Shown: one piece after another, positions 21,229 to 31,737 of the stretch | How the letters are laid out: each line of letters starts with the position of its first letter | Numbering within the stretch: position 1 is the first letter of the stretch | Source of the DNA: Astropecten irregularis | Taxonomy: Eukaryota > Echinodermata > Asteroidea > Paxillosida > Astropectinidae | Assembly: GCA_963971285.1 (NCBI GenBank) | Contig: OZ020246.1 | Coordinates: 23,720,494 to 23,784,493, forward strand | DNA length: 64,000 nucleotides | Reading direction: 5' to 3' | Notes under the pieces: generated by a model | What the model was told of the DNA's origin: nothing | The model's input: only the letters and a program-made list of their open reading frames with translations | Database searches by the model: none | Position numbers and translations under genes: made by a program

Positions 21229-21331
21229 TACCTTAAACGCACGGCGAAGGATGGCCCAATGTAGCTTCATCTTCAGTTATCTCATTCTCATGCTGCTGTA
21301 CGGATTGACACAACTGGCTGACATCGACCCG
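21229..21331 (+). CDS. gene A exon 10: intracellular loop 1 and TM2
   Basis: Acceptor 'tatcctccag', donor 'ccg|gtaaat', phase 2 to 0. The basic loop NARRRMAQ is followed by the TM2 helix IFSYLILMLLYGLTQLADID. Confidence 0.87.
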
Positions 21332-21707
21332 GTAAATTCCTCCTGATTCCCGCTCCCTCTCGAATCCTCGTTCTTAAATAGAACGACCACCCTACCATAG
21401 ACACCAGAATGATGTCCAGTCAGAAGTCAGAATGTACATGCTACAAGTCATGTTACATGCTGGTTGATAAAGTAGCAACTTAGCAGCATATCAACTATCA
21501 AGGATGAAAAGTTACAGAAATCCAAAGAGATGATTACTGAGATCCACTCCAGTGAGTTGGAAAGGTCTTTTCAGTGGCACTCGGAAACTGTGGTCTTGAT
21601 TTTCGACAAGGAGGCTAAACACTCATTTGTTCAACAAGTTCAGTGGGGTCTATAATATCATTTTGTTTTGTAAAGTGACATTCCTAATAAAGGCATAATA
21701 GGGGAGA

Positions 21708-21866
21708 TTCCAAATAGGGCGCCTCCAAGAGTTTGCAACACGTTAGCCAATCACAATGCACGGAATCTGTCGAGCCTATGCGCATGTGGAAAGTGTCGAC
21801 AGGTTACGTGCATTGTGATTGGCCAATGCGTTGCAAACTCTTGGAGGCGCACTATTTGGAATTGTA
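21708..21866. mobile_element. palindromic MITE with ATTGGCCAAT-type arms
   Basis: The left arm 'attccaaatagggcgcctcc...gttagccaatcacaatgca' is mirrored by 'tgcattgtgattggccaatgcgttgc...ggaggcgcactatttggaat'. The arms are about 60 bp. Relatives lie at 23815-23930 and 60700-60862. Confidence 0.7.
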
Positions 21867-22003
21867 TGTGTTGATCAGAATGTTTCAATGAATTAAAAAT
21901 AATCATAACCTTGTTTTCTGCAAATGAATAATCTTGCATTCTTCTAATCGGTTTCGATTTGAAAACGATTCTCACTAAACTTTTAAATATATTTAATACA
22001 AGT

Positions 22004-22192
22004 AATAAACTGCTGCAAACTGCTCATTACACAACATAATGACCTGAAATGTATTACAAGCTTGAAGTTAGGAGCTGAGGGCCTGATGCGCTTCGATCTT
22101 AGCAGGATCTTTATCGAAGGTTAAGATAAGGCTTAGATAAAGATCCTGCTAGGATCGAATCGCGTCAGGCCCTCCTAGCTCCTGACACTTTA
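22004..22192. repeat. GATCCTAGCAGGATC-family repeat
   Basis: Same family as 18028-18205, including 'aagtaataaactgctgcaaactgctcatt' and 'gatcctgctaggatcgaatcgcgtcaggccctcctagctcc'. Confidence 0.65.
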
Positions 22193-22418
22193 AATACATT
22201 TGACAGTTCACTCAGCATACTACGGAAGCTTTAAGTGACCATCCGAGTTTGCGAGATAATTATCTCAGAAAGACGTCTTTCGGTCTTTTTGAGATATGAT
22301 ATCAGGGAATATCGGGTTGGCACTTTAAGCTCCCGTAGCCTTCAGTTATTGGTGACTGAAGTAATGAAAAGAAATGTTGGATATGTTTTAAACGTTTATA
22401 AACCTGTTTGACTTTCAG

Positions 22419-22569
22419 TGGGCCTGCATGGGGTTCGGTCTGGCATCCCACCTCTTCATCCTGACCTCCTCGTGCTGGTTGTTCGTGATTGGTACGCTGC
22501 TCTTTACAAGGGTGACAGACTTTACCAAAGGCGAGATGAAGACTTGGCATTGTATCGCTGTGGGCTGGG
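22419..22569 (+). CDS. gene A exon 11: TM3 and start of TM4
   Basis: Acceptor 'gactttcag', donor 'g|gtaagt', phase 0 to 1. The product WACMGFGLASHLFILTSSCW has the Cys expected to pair with ECL2. It continues through FVIGTLLFTRV to the loop and WHCIAVGWG. Confidence 0.88.
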
Positions 22570-23118
22570 GTAAGTGTCATTCCTTCAATTAACAGAAACA
22601 AAGAAAGAAATGCTATTATTTTTGATAGGATGAAGCAGATGAGTGGAAGAAAACAACAAGAATTGCAACAACAAAACCAATAGCATGAACAACATCAATA
22701 ACAGCTAGGCAATTAACTAAAGAAACAAAAATATCATCAAAACAATAACAATATCAACATCAATACGAACACAAAAGTAACAAAATGACATCATAAACAA
22801 CCACATCAATATTAATGAGTATCGATCACATCCTAAATACTAACGGAAATACTGTGTTTCTATAGGACCACCAGGCTACACAATGTAAGAGTTGTGTGGG
22901 TTTTTTTTTAAGGAATGGAATGATTCAACACGACTTTTCAAACGGTGTCTTTTCCCGAACGGTTTTCCCGCTCTTTTCTGTTGGGTTGTCCGATTGGGAT
23001 ATAGCCTACCAAAATGCTGTCCAACAGGGAAAAACAGGGGTTTTTGTTTTCAATAAATACCATATAGTTCGACGGACGAACACAGATCCTTCTGTATTGT
23101 TCACTTTTGATGGCTTAA

Positions 23119-23476
23119 AGGTAGTATCATACTTTGGTTTTTATCAAAGAAATACAGATTCATGGGCAAAAAATATCAAGGAAGATACAGTTACAGTCAT
23201 CTGTGGAAATTTCAGTCCCATACGGTGCCCACATTTTGGGAAAACAGTGTAAAACTGCCAAAGTATTTCTTGAGTCTTTTCTCTTTTATTGCTGATCTTT
23301 TAAAAGATAAAAAAGATTTCCGGTCGTTGTTTTACTAATTTCTGGATAAATACGCCAAATCAGGCGGAACATTTTTAGCGGTATGTTTCTACCATCACCA
23401 TCTTCATACCCTGTAAATTATACGTAAATCTGTGAACATTTCTGTTTTGGCGTCTTACCGAAATATGATACTACAG
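23119..23476. mobile_element. TTAA MITE in gene A intron
   Basis: TTAA at 23115-23118 precedes AGGTAGTATCATACTTTGGT; the right end is ACCGAAATATGATACTAC. The interior matches the family, with 'ggtgcccacattttgg' and 'taccatcaccatcttcataccctg'. The right TTAA is mutated. Confidence 0.7.
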
Positions 23477-23648
23477 GGACCTCATTCATCACGACAATGC
23501 ATTATTATAGCTATTATAGAATTCTTTGTAATTTTCATCAACGCAATTTTTATTTTGGAATGTCAATTAACCTGAATAGTAAAATCCAAAAGGTCCAACT
23601 GTTGCTTTGGTTAACAAACTCTTGTCTGATTGTCTTCCTATACTGCAG

Positions 23649-23715
23649 TTCTACCGATTTCAATAACTGGAGGTCTTGGTGGTTGGAAGTACGCCATCTA
23701 CGGCAGTGGGACGAG
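23649..23715 (+). CDS. gene A exon 12: TM4
   Basis: Acceptor 'atactgcag', donor 'ag|gtatga', phase 1 to 2. The product VLPISITGGLGGWKYAIYGS keeps the 'GWGxP' junction typical of aGPCR TM4. Confidence 0.85.
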
Positions 23716-23969
23716 GTATGATATGTTGACCAATAACCATACATCGTGACTGGTTTAAAACCTGAATATTACATCAAATTACTATAGTCCAACATACGGG
23801 TTGATTCACAGTGCATATATTGCACCACCATGAGTTTGCAACGCGTTGGCCAATCACAATGCGCGGAATTAGATTTGTCGACAAACTGCGCATGTGGAAG
23901 GATGCGCACTTGCGCAGTGTAATCCTTTTTTTGTGTAAAACATGTTTCAATTAATTTGTTTCTTCCCAG

Positions 23970-24039
23970 ATGCTGGTTAAATGCTAGCGATACCATCATA
24001 AATGCAGCCTACTTCTATCCACCGATAGTTACAAGTGCT
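23970..24039 (+). CDS. gene A exon 13: extracellular loop 2 and TM5 start
   Basis: Acceptor 'tcttcccag', donor 'gct|gtaagt', phase 2 to 0. It begins R-CWLNASD, matching the conserved CWL of aGPCR ECL2 (partner of the TM3 Cys), then a Tyr/Phe-rich TM5 entry. Confidence 0.87.
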
Positions 24040-24270
24040 GTAAGTTCATTCGGTGTATTTGATTCTCACTATGGTGTAGGACTTATTCTTCTGAGAAATA
24101 CATAATGATTGTTGTCATCATGAGTTTGCGTTATTGTGTTGAGCATTTGAGACAATTAAGTTCACTGTACAATGTATAGGCCTACCTATACTATAGGTAA
24201 TAGTGGTTAAGAGTGTGCTTTTTGTTTGTGTAGTGTTTCATGTGTACAGACTCGTTTTGAATACTCTGTA

Positions 24271-24469
24271 CAGTGGCGTCGCCAAGGGGGGGGGGGGCAG
24301 GGGGGGGGGGCACGTGCCCCCCTGGAAAACCTCGTGCCCCCCCTCGTGCCCCCCCATTTGAGATTTGGGTTGGCGAAAAAAAATATAATATATATTATTG
24401 TAGTGCCCCCCAACAATTGCTAGTGCCCCCCTTGTGCCCCCCAGACTCAAAAGTCTGGTGACGCCACTG
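24271..24469. mobile_element. hAT-like MITE with perfect 8-bp TSD ACTCTGTA
   Basis: Ends CAGTGGCGTCGCCA and TGGTGACGCCACTG are inverted repeats. Direct duplicates ACTCTGTA flank it at 24263-24270 and 24470-24477. The body is G-run/C-run rich ('ggggggggggcacgtgcccccc'). A second copy with its own TSD is at 41474-41685. Confidence 0.9.
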
Positions 24470-24812
24470 ACTCTGTATGACACGAATTTGCAAAATAGGG
24501 TTAACATATCCAAACCATTACACGTATCTATTTCTATTTTGCATTATTAAAACAAACCTGTATCTGAAATCAACCGTGTCTTATGTTTTTAGCCAGTAAT
24601 AAGAATCAAAAGCACATTTTATTCTTTTTTTGTTTTCGGCTTTGTTTTTTGATGTTGTTGTTTTTACAAAGATTAAAAGCAAATTTTGAAATCATCCTAT
24701 TATTAAAGGGCCTATGATGCCGAGTTATAGCTGTTCAACATAACATTTAAAAATCTCGAAGCAACAGACGTTTTTGAAAATCTGTAACTGTTTCTTGAAT
24801 TCTGGTTTCCAG

Positions 24813-24910
24813 GCAACACTCTTCATGTTACTTTTCTCTATCCGAGCCATCGGGTTGTCGAAAAAGCACGCCCTCTTTGTCAGGGAACAAGATGAACTCA
24901 ACAAAATCAA
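24813..24910 (+). CDS. gene A exon 14: TM5 and intracellular loop 3
   Basis: Acceptor 'tggtttccag', donor 'aa|gtgagt', phase 0 to 2. ATLFMLLFSIRAIGLSKK is followed by a charged loop HALFVREQDELNKIK. Confidence 0.86.
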
Positions 24911-25064
24911 GTGAGTAATATTTTAAAGCAAAGTTATCCTTTATAACAAAATTTCACAGAAAAAGAGAGTTTCGACCGTAACTGAAGCAAGCTTTACATT
25001 TTTCTCTTGAATTTGATCTCAATGATAAAGCTATTTCATTTGATGCATTTTTGTTTGTCCACAG

Positions 25065-25185
25065 GGGAACATGTTGGTGCTTTCTGGTCATTTTGGCATC
25101 AGTCGATCTAACAATCTTGAGCGGTGTGAAGTCGTTTGATATGGAGATGTTGGGCTATGCGTTTGGTGGCCTCATCTGCATACAG
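25065..25185 (+). CDS. gene A exon 15: TM6 and TM7 start
   Basis: Acceptor 'tgtccacag', donor 'cag|gtttgt', phase 2 to 0. GTCWCFLVILASVDLTILSG forms TM6, with a short loop and then MLGYAFGGLICIQ into TM7. Confidence 0.86.
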
Positions 25186-25658
25186 GTTTGTTCAATCAGA
25201 AGTGTATATGTCAGAGTGAAAAAAAAACTTCTTTTGAGGAAAAAGCAGTCCATACCACTTTACACCTGGTTTGTGATAGTATGGTAAAACCATATTTCAC
25301 TGCACACTATACACGTAGGGTTTATCCATATCACGCAAACTACCCATTATAGGTATTTGATATAAACAACTGGAACAATTTAGCAGTGACTTTCTAAAGC
25401 ATCAGAGGAATTTGAACTTTCAAAAGCTTATAGGCTGTAATAACGTATTTCAAATGACGTCCCATGTAATTGATCCATGATGTTCCGTTCCTGTCTGTGG
25501 TAAGTTGGGACTTCGACAACAAAATTAATGGGCCTGTGTACGCATAATCTACATAAGTTGTCGCATTACATTTTGAAAACTTATGGCACTATTTTCGCTA
25601 AAATGAAAACTTGCCATCATCTATCATCTCCATGGTTTTTCTCCTTTTTTGATTGCAG

Positions 25659-25700
25659 GGTCTGGTTGTTCTCCTAGCAGAGCTCATACTCAACTCTGAG
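25659..25700 (+). CDS. gene A exon 16: 42-nt exon completing TM7
   Basis: Acceptor 'gattgcag', donor 'gag|gtatgt', phase 0 to 0. It encodes GLVVLLAELILNSE. It is short, but the frame and hydrophobicity fit exactly between exons 15 and 17. Confidence 0.75.
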
Positions 25701-26220
25701 GTATGTCTGATCGGCTACAGATTCATTTCAACTCTATCGCAATGGAAGCGGCTATGGCTAATCCTCATAGACGCCTGTGTATAATTTCAAGCCATAGTCA
25801 CTCAATTTGGACAGGGCCTTCGTTTGGGCATTACATGGGTCCGTTTCCAGACTTTGGCTAAGTCTCCGGCTCAGAATTCGTCCCAATAATCCAAAAGTTG
25901 AAAATACGTTTATTAGCATTTGGAATGGCTTTGAAACTTCCGTTTGCTTGTTCAAAAGACAGTGCATCTACTTGCACCCAAGATGCCTTTGTTTTGGTAC
26001 CCATTGCAAAAAAAATGTATGCATCATATTGGGCAATATTTGAGCTGAGCTGCATAAGGCCCAATCATAATATTCATACGTACCTCGTCATCCAATTTTC
26101 TGGATATTGAAATGGACGTTATCGTTCCCCAGAGGAAGCACTAACATTTAAAAGTCTGTTGAGCATTCATTATAATCATATTGATAACAATTAATGACAT
26201 TTTTTCATTTCATTTTACAG

Positions 26221-26292
26221 ATAAAGGTCGCCTGGCAACTGAAGAAGAATCCACCAGTGGAAATAAAGGATGAAGATGATGAATATAACTAT
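26221..26292 (+). CDS. gene A exon 17: membrane-proximal tail
   Basis: Acceptor 'cattttacag', donor 'tat|gtatgt', phase 0 to 0. It encodes IKVAWQLKKNPPVEIKDEDD plus EYNY; basic then acidic, as expected just inside the membrane. Confidence 0.78.
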
Positions 26293-26416
26293 GTATGTCA
26301 ATTGCAAACTGTTTTGGTTGTTTATTTTTGGCGCCGTTTTACCATTAATCTTATTATTCTTGTAAATAACCGTGTCAATTCTAATTACGGGCATGACCCG
26401 ATAATGCTTGCCACTT

Positions 26417-26655
26417 AAGCAGAGTGTACACTTTCAACATTTTCGGTAACAATCTCGGTAACATGTTGCCCGGGTACGTTGTTGCTGAAAAATGTTGACA
26501 GTGTACAGTGTACACTGTACACGGAGCAAAACGAGTTGGGTAACATGTCGCAGCAACATCTCGGTAACATGTTGGCCAAAATGTTGCAAGTGTACACACT
26601 AGGACCCAAAGTCGAAAATGTTACCGAAATTGTTGACAGTGTACACTCTGCTTTA
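26417..26655. mobile_element. MITE with AAGCAGAGTGTACACT ends, copy 1
   Basis: The left end AAGCAGAGTGTACACTTTCA and right end TGTTGACAGTGTACACTCTGCTT are inverted. The interior repeats the palindromic block GGTAACATGTTGCC in both orientations. Intron 17 of gene A. Second copy at 32400-32654. Confidence 0.75.
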
Positions 26656-27083
26656 GTCTGTGTTCCGTTGTGCGGTTTTTTTATTTGTTAGAATCCTGAA
26701 AAGGTGGCATTTTATGGTCCATACAATTTTCCGTAAATTAAGTATAGTATTTCCTCTTTCAATTTAGAGCATTTTCAATTGATATTGAGCCATTTTAACA
26801 CCAGGCTTTCTACTTATTATCACCAATTTACCCTAGCTTTGCCCATAAAGGTAGAACAAAGAGCTATTCCAACAGCTTTTTTTTCAGAGACCTTCATCTC
26901 TTTGGAGCTCCCTGCATGTGCATGCTTCCATTCAACATTATTAGCCAATTTTAGAGGGAAATTAATTCCTTCTTTGGCCTCCTGAATTTTATTCTTCTAA
27001 AGTCCCTTACCTCGGGCGATTTTCAGTCATGTGTGGGGCAAAGTTACATAAAAAGTTATTGATGTTATTTTTGTTTTTACCAG

Positions 27084-27126
27084 GATCTCGATGATAAGCC
27101 AGCCAAGACGTTCAAGATCAATACCA
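27084..27126 (+). CDS. gene A exon 18: tail
   Basis: Acceptor 'tttttaccag', donor 'a|gtaagt', phase 0 to 1. It encodes DLDDKPAKTFKINT. It is short; support comes from splice sites and frame continuity only. Confidence 0.65.
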
Positions 27127-27340
27127 GTAAGTATAACACACGAATGATATAAGAGGTCGAGTAACATGATCAATCTAGTCCGTCAGTCGGGATTTGATAA
27201 TTGAAAAACCTTTTAGCCCACAAATATTCTGCACCACATCAAAACCATCTATTACGATATTTTTATTTTTTTTTAATTTAAAAATAACTTCGCTGGCCTA
27301 TTACAAATTAAAATTGACTATTACTGACACCACGAACATA

Positions 27341-27432
27341 GGGCTGGAGAGAGCTCAGTTGGTAGAGCGCCTGTACGGTTTTCCGTAGGTAGGTCGCTGG
27401 TTCGAATCCCGCTTCAGTCAATTCTTTGTAAT
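27341..27432 (+). repeat. tRNA-derived SINE
   Basis: Box A-like 'gagctcagttggtagagcg' and box B GGTTCGAATCC, followed by the conserved tail 'cagtcaattctttgtaatg'. The anticodon arm is degenerate, so it is a SINE, not a tRNA gene. An opposite-strand partial copy lies at about 27508-27580. Confidence 0.65.
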
Positions 27433-27961
27433 GTCTTAAATCGAGGGCATAAATTCAAATAATATAATCGTCAAATAACCACGAGGGAAACTAACTGAAA
27501 TATTTACGTCATTGAAAGGTGAACAAAGGAAAATTTACTGGAGTGGGATTCGAACAGGCGACCTCCTGAACAAAATAATTTTAGATTGAATAAATCTTGG
27601 TCACCCAAATGTCCTTTTTTCCAAATCCCACACTGTGCGTCTCTAACGAGCATAAATGGGAATTACCTATATAGACCAAATTAATTTATCTGTAGACAAT
27701 TTCTTATCGAACAAGCGGCCATAAATTATCCGTTTTTATGAAAAATAAAAAAAAAATTGGCAAAATCTTACAATCTTTCTTATAAAGCATCTTTAATGAG
27801 CACAAATGAAATAATTTATTAGTCTGTATAGGAAGCTACTGTCATGCGCTGTTCTATCTTAACTGAAAATCAATCGTCGAAATCCTTGCCAATTTGCCTC
27901 CAAACAAAATGCAAGTATGAGTATGAAATTTATTCTTATCTGAATATTTGTTCTCTTCCAG

Positions 27962-28041
27962 CATTGAAACTAGTTGATTATGACGATGATGATGACAGAG
28001 ATATCTACTCCGAGTATTCATCACGGCCGGGTACCAGTCGG
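27962..28041 (+). CDS. gene A exon 19: acidic tail
   Basis: Acceptor 'tctcttccag', donor 'cgg|gtaagc', phase 1 to 0. It encodes LKLVDYDDDDDRDIYSEYSS and RPGTSR. Confidence 0.72.
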
Positions 28042-28170
28042 GTAAGCATAAACTCAGAGATATCCAGGATTTCAACTCCCCCAACCCCCACTCCCCAAAA
28101 ACACTTCCAATGAGAGGATATAGTGTAGATTTTACATGGATAAAACCCCCGAATAATCAATGGCAACCAG

Positions 28171-28415
28171 GGGGCAATTTCATGGAGCTGCTTAAGCACC
28201 GAAATGTGCTTAAGCACCCAAAAAAAAATTGGAAAATAAAGTCAGAATGCTAGCCGAAACTTCTTGAGAATTTTAAGATCAGCAAACAATTGCCGAATAC
28301 AAGTCAAAAGCAGTAAACATCACATGAACATTTGGTTGGTAATCCTGTTCGATCAAGGAAGACTTTCCATGCTTAAGCAAAATGTTGAGCTTAAGCAGGG
28401 CTATGAAATTGGCCC
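28171..28415. mobile_element. foldback MITE (CAATTTCATGGAGCTGC ends)
   Basis: It starts GGGGCAATTTCATGGAGC and ends 'gggctatgaaattggccc', with internal 'cttaagcacc'. Last intron of gene A. Confidence 0.65.
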
Positions 28416-28890
28416 AAGAAATGTTTCCTCCGACGTTAATAACTTCTCGCTGCAAGCACTGTTTTCGATTCACAAAATGTATTTTTATAATGTACCTATT
28501 AAATTATGTTTCCACAGTGCATGCTTAAAGACAGCCATCGTTTTAAATTTTGCTTTCTTTTTCAAAATTAGATTTCGACGAATTCCTTTCAACTTTCGTT
28601 CCATTTTCATAGATAAGTTTCGGTCGGGTGATTTTTCCTGGTAATAGGCCTAATATTTACGGGTTCGAAGGCAAGAAACGCCCGAATTGATAAGAGCTAA
28701 GGACTTTCATTATTTTGGGGCCAAACGAAACCCAAATAATGATGTTGTTTTTAATAAGCATGGAAGCTCAGCAGTAAGAAATGAACTGTTGACAAAACTG
28801 CAGGGAATAAGGGAAATGATTATTAACATGGACACGTGCGAATATCGAAAGGAAATTAAACTGGTTTTCTTCTTTTTCTACATACCACAG

Positions 28891-29553
28891 AGTGCTGTCT
28901 CGGCTATCACGGTGGGTGACATCCAGTACGAGGATACGTTTAACAACGGTAACAGCCTTCGTCCCACCATGATCCCACCGGGAGCTGGCCGTCGCAGCCC
29001 CCGTCGCAGCGCAGGCGACGGCGCCAGCCAGGGCCGTAACTCCGCCGATGGTGGTCGGCGTGACAACTTCATGAACGAGTTCCCCGTGAAGATGAAGGGC
29101 AAAGGCGGTTACGGTGGCACCACGGATTACACCAATGTCTTCACCGGGTACAGCAAGAAGGGCGACGTCTCCAATCTACTGCCCAAGCCCAAGCGGACGA
29201 GCATCCCTGGGTCAATTGATGAACCGGACGAGGTGATCAAATCACCGGTACCGTCGCCGCGGCAGCCGGTCAGCCCTGCCGGGAGAAAGTCGGTCGAGGG
29301 CAGGGAGCGCTCGGACCTCGGTGAACGGCTCTCGCCCGACGGCGGATACGCCGATGGAGCTGATGACGGCGGGTACCAGGGAGATTACAACGAGGGCTAC
29401 GATGAGGAGGGCTACGGCGATGATTACGGAGACTACGACGAGAATTACGACGAGAATTACGATGGGAATTACGATGAGAATTACGATGGGAATTACGATG
29501 AGAATTACGATGAAAATTACGACGATTATGAGTACGACGAAAATGAAGTGTAA
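28891..29553 (+). CDS. gene A exon 20: terminal exon, charged tail with DENY repeats
   Basis: Acceptor 'cataccacag', phase 0, stop TAA at 29551-29553. The first half is Arg/Ser/Gly-rich (PGAGRRSPRRSAGDG), the middle has Pro-rich SPVPSPRQP, and the last 60 residues are a run of Asp/Tyr/Asn/Gly repeats (DENYDGNY units) ending DENEV. GC content is far above flanking intron. The repeat is 24-bp tandem DNA at about 29440-29525 and may vary in copy number. Probably an unstructured cytoplasmic scaffold tail. Confidence 0.85.
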   Translation, partial: SAVSAITVGDIQYEDTFNNGNSLRPTMIPPGAGRRSPRRSAGDGASQGRNSADGGRRDNFMNEFPVKMKGKGGYGGTTDYTNVFTGYSKKGDVSNLLPKPKRTSIPGSIDEPDEVIKSPVPSPRQPVSPAGRKSVEGRERSDLGERLSPDGGYADGADDGGYQGDYNEGYDEEGYGDDYGDYDENYDENYDGNYDENYDGNYDENYDENYDDYEYDENEV

Positions 29554-29920
29554 ATTTCGGAGATTTATAATTGAACATTATTATTTCCGTTTAAAACCAT
29601 GTTCATCAACAACAAAGGTGAACGTAAAAACTCTCAGTCTGTCGGTTTTACATCACCGCCCGCGGATTGACAGATTAGAACGATTAGGCCTATATAGTTT
29701 ACTGCGTTTTCCCATTGGATTTTGATCTTGTAATTCTACGAGAAAGTTGCGCTAGTCCAAAAAATTTTCAATTAACTTGAATACGACTATAAATAGACTG
29801 ACATTCGTGAAAGTCGAATCAGCATTATTTTGCTGGTTTGAAAAATGGAAAATAAGCAAATCGAAAGTGACAAAAATTATGCCCTATAATCTGTTTCTCA
29901 GTGGAACGGTTTTGTATAGC

Positions 29921-29926
29921 AATAAA
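29921..29926 (+). terminator. candidate poly(A) signal of gene A
   Basis: AATAAA lies 368 nt after the stop codon in AT-rich sequence. Other AATAAA-like sites near 30413 and 31004 are alternatives. Confidence 0.35.
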
Positions 29927-30458
29927 CACCAGTGTAACTCCAGCAGTGTAGCGAAACAAAACTACAAATGCAATGGATAAGATGTATATTTTCGTCTTTC
30001 CATTGATGGGCCATGTAACAGTCAGACACTAGGTTTTTCTCCAGCTAGCTGTATAGACCTATTTCCAGGCTCTCAGACTTCTAATTTTGAGAGCGATTTA
30101 TCTTTGCTGATAAAGCCATGCTATCTTGCTACAGCATACTCTTTTTTTGTCTGCCAAGACGGTGAGCAGCCACAGACGAAAGAACTTTATATAACTTCAA
30201 AACATGTGTGACATTCAAGCCGTTCATAAGCAAAGATTTATCATTATTCTACAAATCTTCTTAAAAACACACAGACTAGGTATATAATTTTGATATTATC
30301 GACATCAGACGTTGAGCTCTTCTTTTATTCCCAAACGATATAGCATGGAAGTCATGCTGATAAACATATTTTGCCAAATTAGTTGTTTTTTAGTCTTTTA
30401 AAAAATCCAATAATAAAGATTACTGATGCCGTGGGAAGCAGAGAAATTGTTGAATTAA

Positions 30459-30816
30459 AAGGTACTATCATACTTTGGTAGGAAACCAAAGCAAACATGT
30501 ACATATATTAACGATATGACTTTTAATACAGGGTATAAAGATAGCCCTGCATGGTACAAACATACCGTCGACATTTTTCTGCCTGAAATGTTTTTTTCCC
30601 AGAAATGAAACAAACAAAATATCGAAAACGAAATCAAAACCTCACAATAATAATTGCTTTACGATTTTGCGTAACAATAATTGTAACGGTTTTTCGCAGT
30701 TTTCTACTGTTTCCAATAATCAATTGAGCTGAACATTTCACAGGTTTGTTTTTATTCCATGACAAATCAAATTATGAACAGACCACAGCTGTACTTTACC
30801 AAAGTGTGATAGTACC
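30459..30816. mobile_element. TTAA MITE
   Basis: Flanked by TTAA (30455-30458 and 30817-30820). Ends AAGGTACTATCATACTTTGG and CCAAAGTGTGATAGTACC. It lies just downstream of gene A's stop. Confidence 0.75.
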
Positions 30817-31167
30817 TTAAAATCCCCTCGACCCCATTGTTCATCGAAATCTACTGTGTGATATATTGAAATTATTTAAATGTATTTCTTTCACAAGGAA
30901 AGACAACTGAAAATAGGACGTGTGTTATTTTACCGATATCTGAGTTTGTACAGATATTGTAAATATAGTTTTGAAAATAGAAACAATAATTTTATAGATC
31001 TGTAAATAAATATATTGTCAGTTGATATGAATTTATATTTTTCCGTTTCTGTGATGTATCTGTGTTTTGCATTTAAATCTACTCCGCGAATTTGATTTCA
31101 GTGTTCCAGAAAAACTGTCCATGACAAAAATTGGCTGTTCTTACTAGAATTTTGTTTTCGTGTTCTA

Positions 31168-31737
31168 GCCAATGTCATAGAGCTGCTTAAGCACCAAAAT
31201 TTGCTTAAGCACCAAACAAATTGGGAAATAAAATTAATGTGCCAGTTAAAACTCCTTGTGAATGTTATGCTCTGCAAGCAGTGGCCGAATGCAAGTCAAA
31301 CCTGAAAATTTGGTTGGTAATCTTGTTTTATTAATGAAGACTTTTCATGCTTAACCAAATTTTGTGCTTAAAGGGATGGTACAGAATTGGTAAGACAAAA
31401 TACACTTCAAGATCACAGATTCACATTAAACTTATACAGTATAATGGAAAACATCCATTGAAATGTTTTTGTCTGAAATGCCATATTCGTTGAGAAATGA
31501 ATGAAACTATTTTCCGATTGGAATAAATCGCTTCGAAGCCTTATATTCATTCGCTGAAATGTGTAAACGCGTTTTCACTATTTTCTCGTGATCCAGATGG
31601 CTGATTGACCTCAGACTTCTACAGGTTTGTTAGTTAAGGTATATGATGGATTACATAATGTGCTTTCACTGTCAGCAATGGTTTTGTCGCAAAAACCAGT
31701 TCTGTACCATACCTTTAAGCAGCTCTATGAAATTGGC
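31168..31737. mobile_element. foldback MITE interrupted by a TTAA MITE
   Basis: The left 'gccaatgtcatagagctgcttaagc' and right 'gcagctctatgaaattggc' ends belong to the CAATTTCAT family. The copy is split at its TTAA by the element at 31372-31714. Confidence 0.75.
31372..31714. mobile_element. TTAA MITE nested inside another MITE
   Basis: A 343-bp insert between duplicated TTAA (31368-31371 and 31715-31718). The ends AGGGATGGTACAGAATTGGT and ACCAGTTCTGTACCATACCT are inverted with two mismatches. The host repeat, known uninterrupted elsewhere, provides the empty site, so the TTAA duplication is directly demonstrated. Confidence 0.88.

Larger units (their letters stand above)
15369..29553 (+). 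other. Gene A: adhesion GPCR (GAIN-GPS-7TM), 5' end not visible
   Basis: Twenty exons with AG/GT borders join in one frame without a stop for 2571 nt (856 residues), ending TAA at 29551-29553. Domain order: GAIN subdomain A and B (exons 1-6), GPS with a CMCNHTTNFGLL core (exons 7-8), seven transmembrane helices (exons 9-16), and a cytoplasmic tail (exons 17-20). aGPCRs sense adhesion or mechanical force: the GAIN domain self-cleaves at the GPS and the new N-terminus (here from Thr of TNFGLL) acts as a tethered agonist. The acceptor of exon 1 requires a phase-0 upstream exon that I cannot find in 6407-15368, so the extracellular N-terminus lies further left. No gene symbol is justified; it is probably a lineage-specific aGPCR. 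Confidence 0.9.

Noticed and set aside
24207-24513. Overlapping Gly/Pro-rich frames on both strands
   Set aside because: They come from G and C homopolymers of a hAT-like MITE with defined ends and TSD.
29270-29578. Minus-strand frame rich in HRNS repeats
   Set aside because: Antisense shadow of the DENY repeat in gene A's terminal exon.
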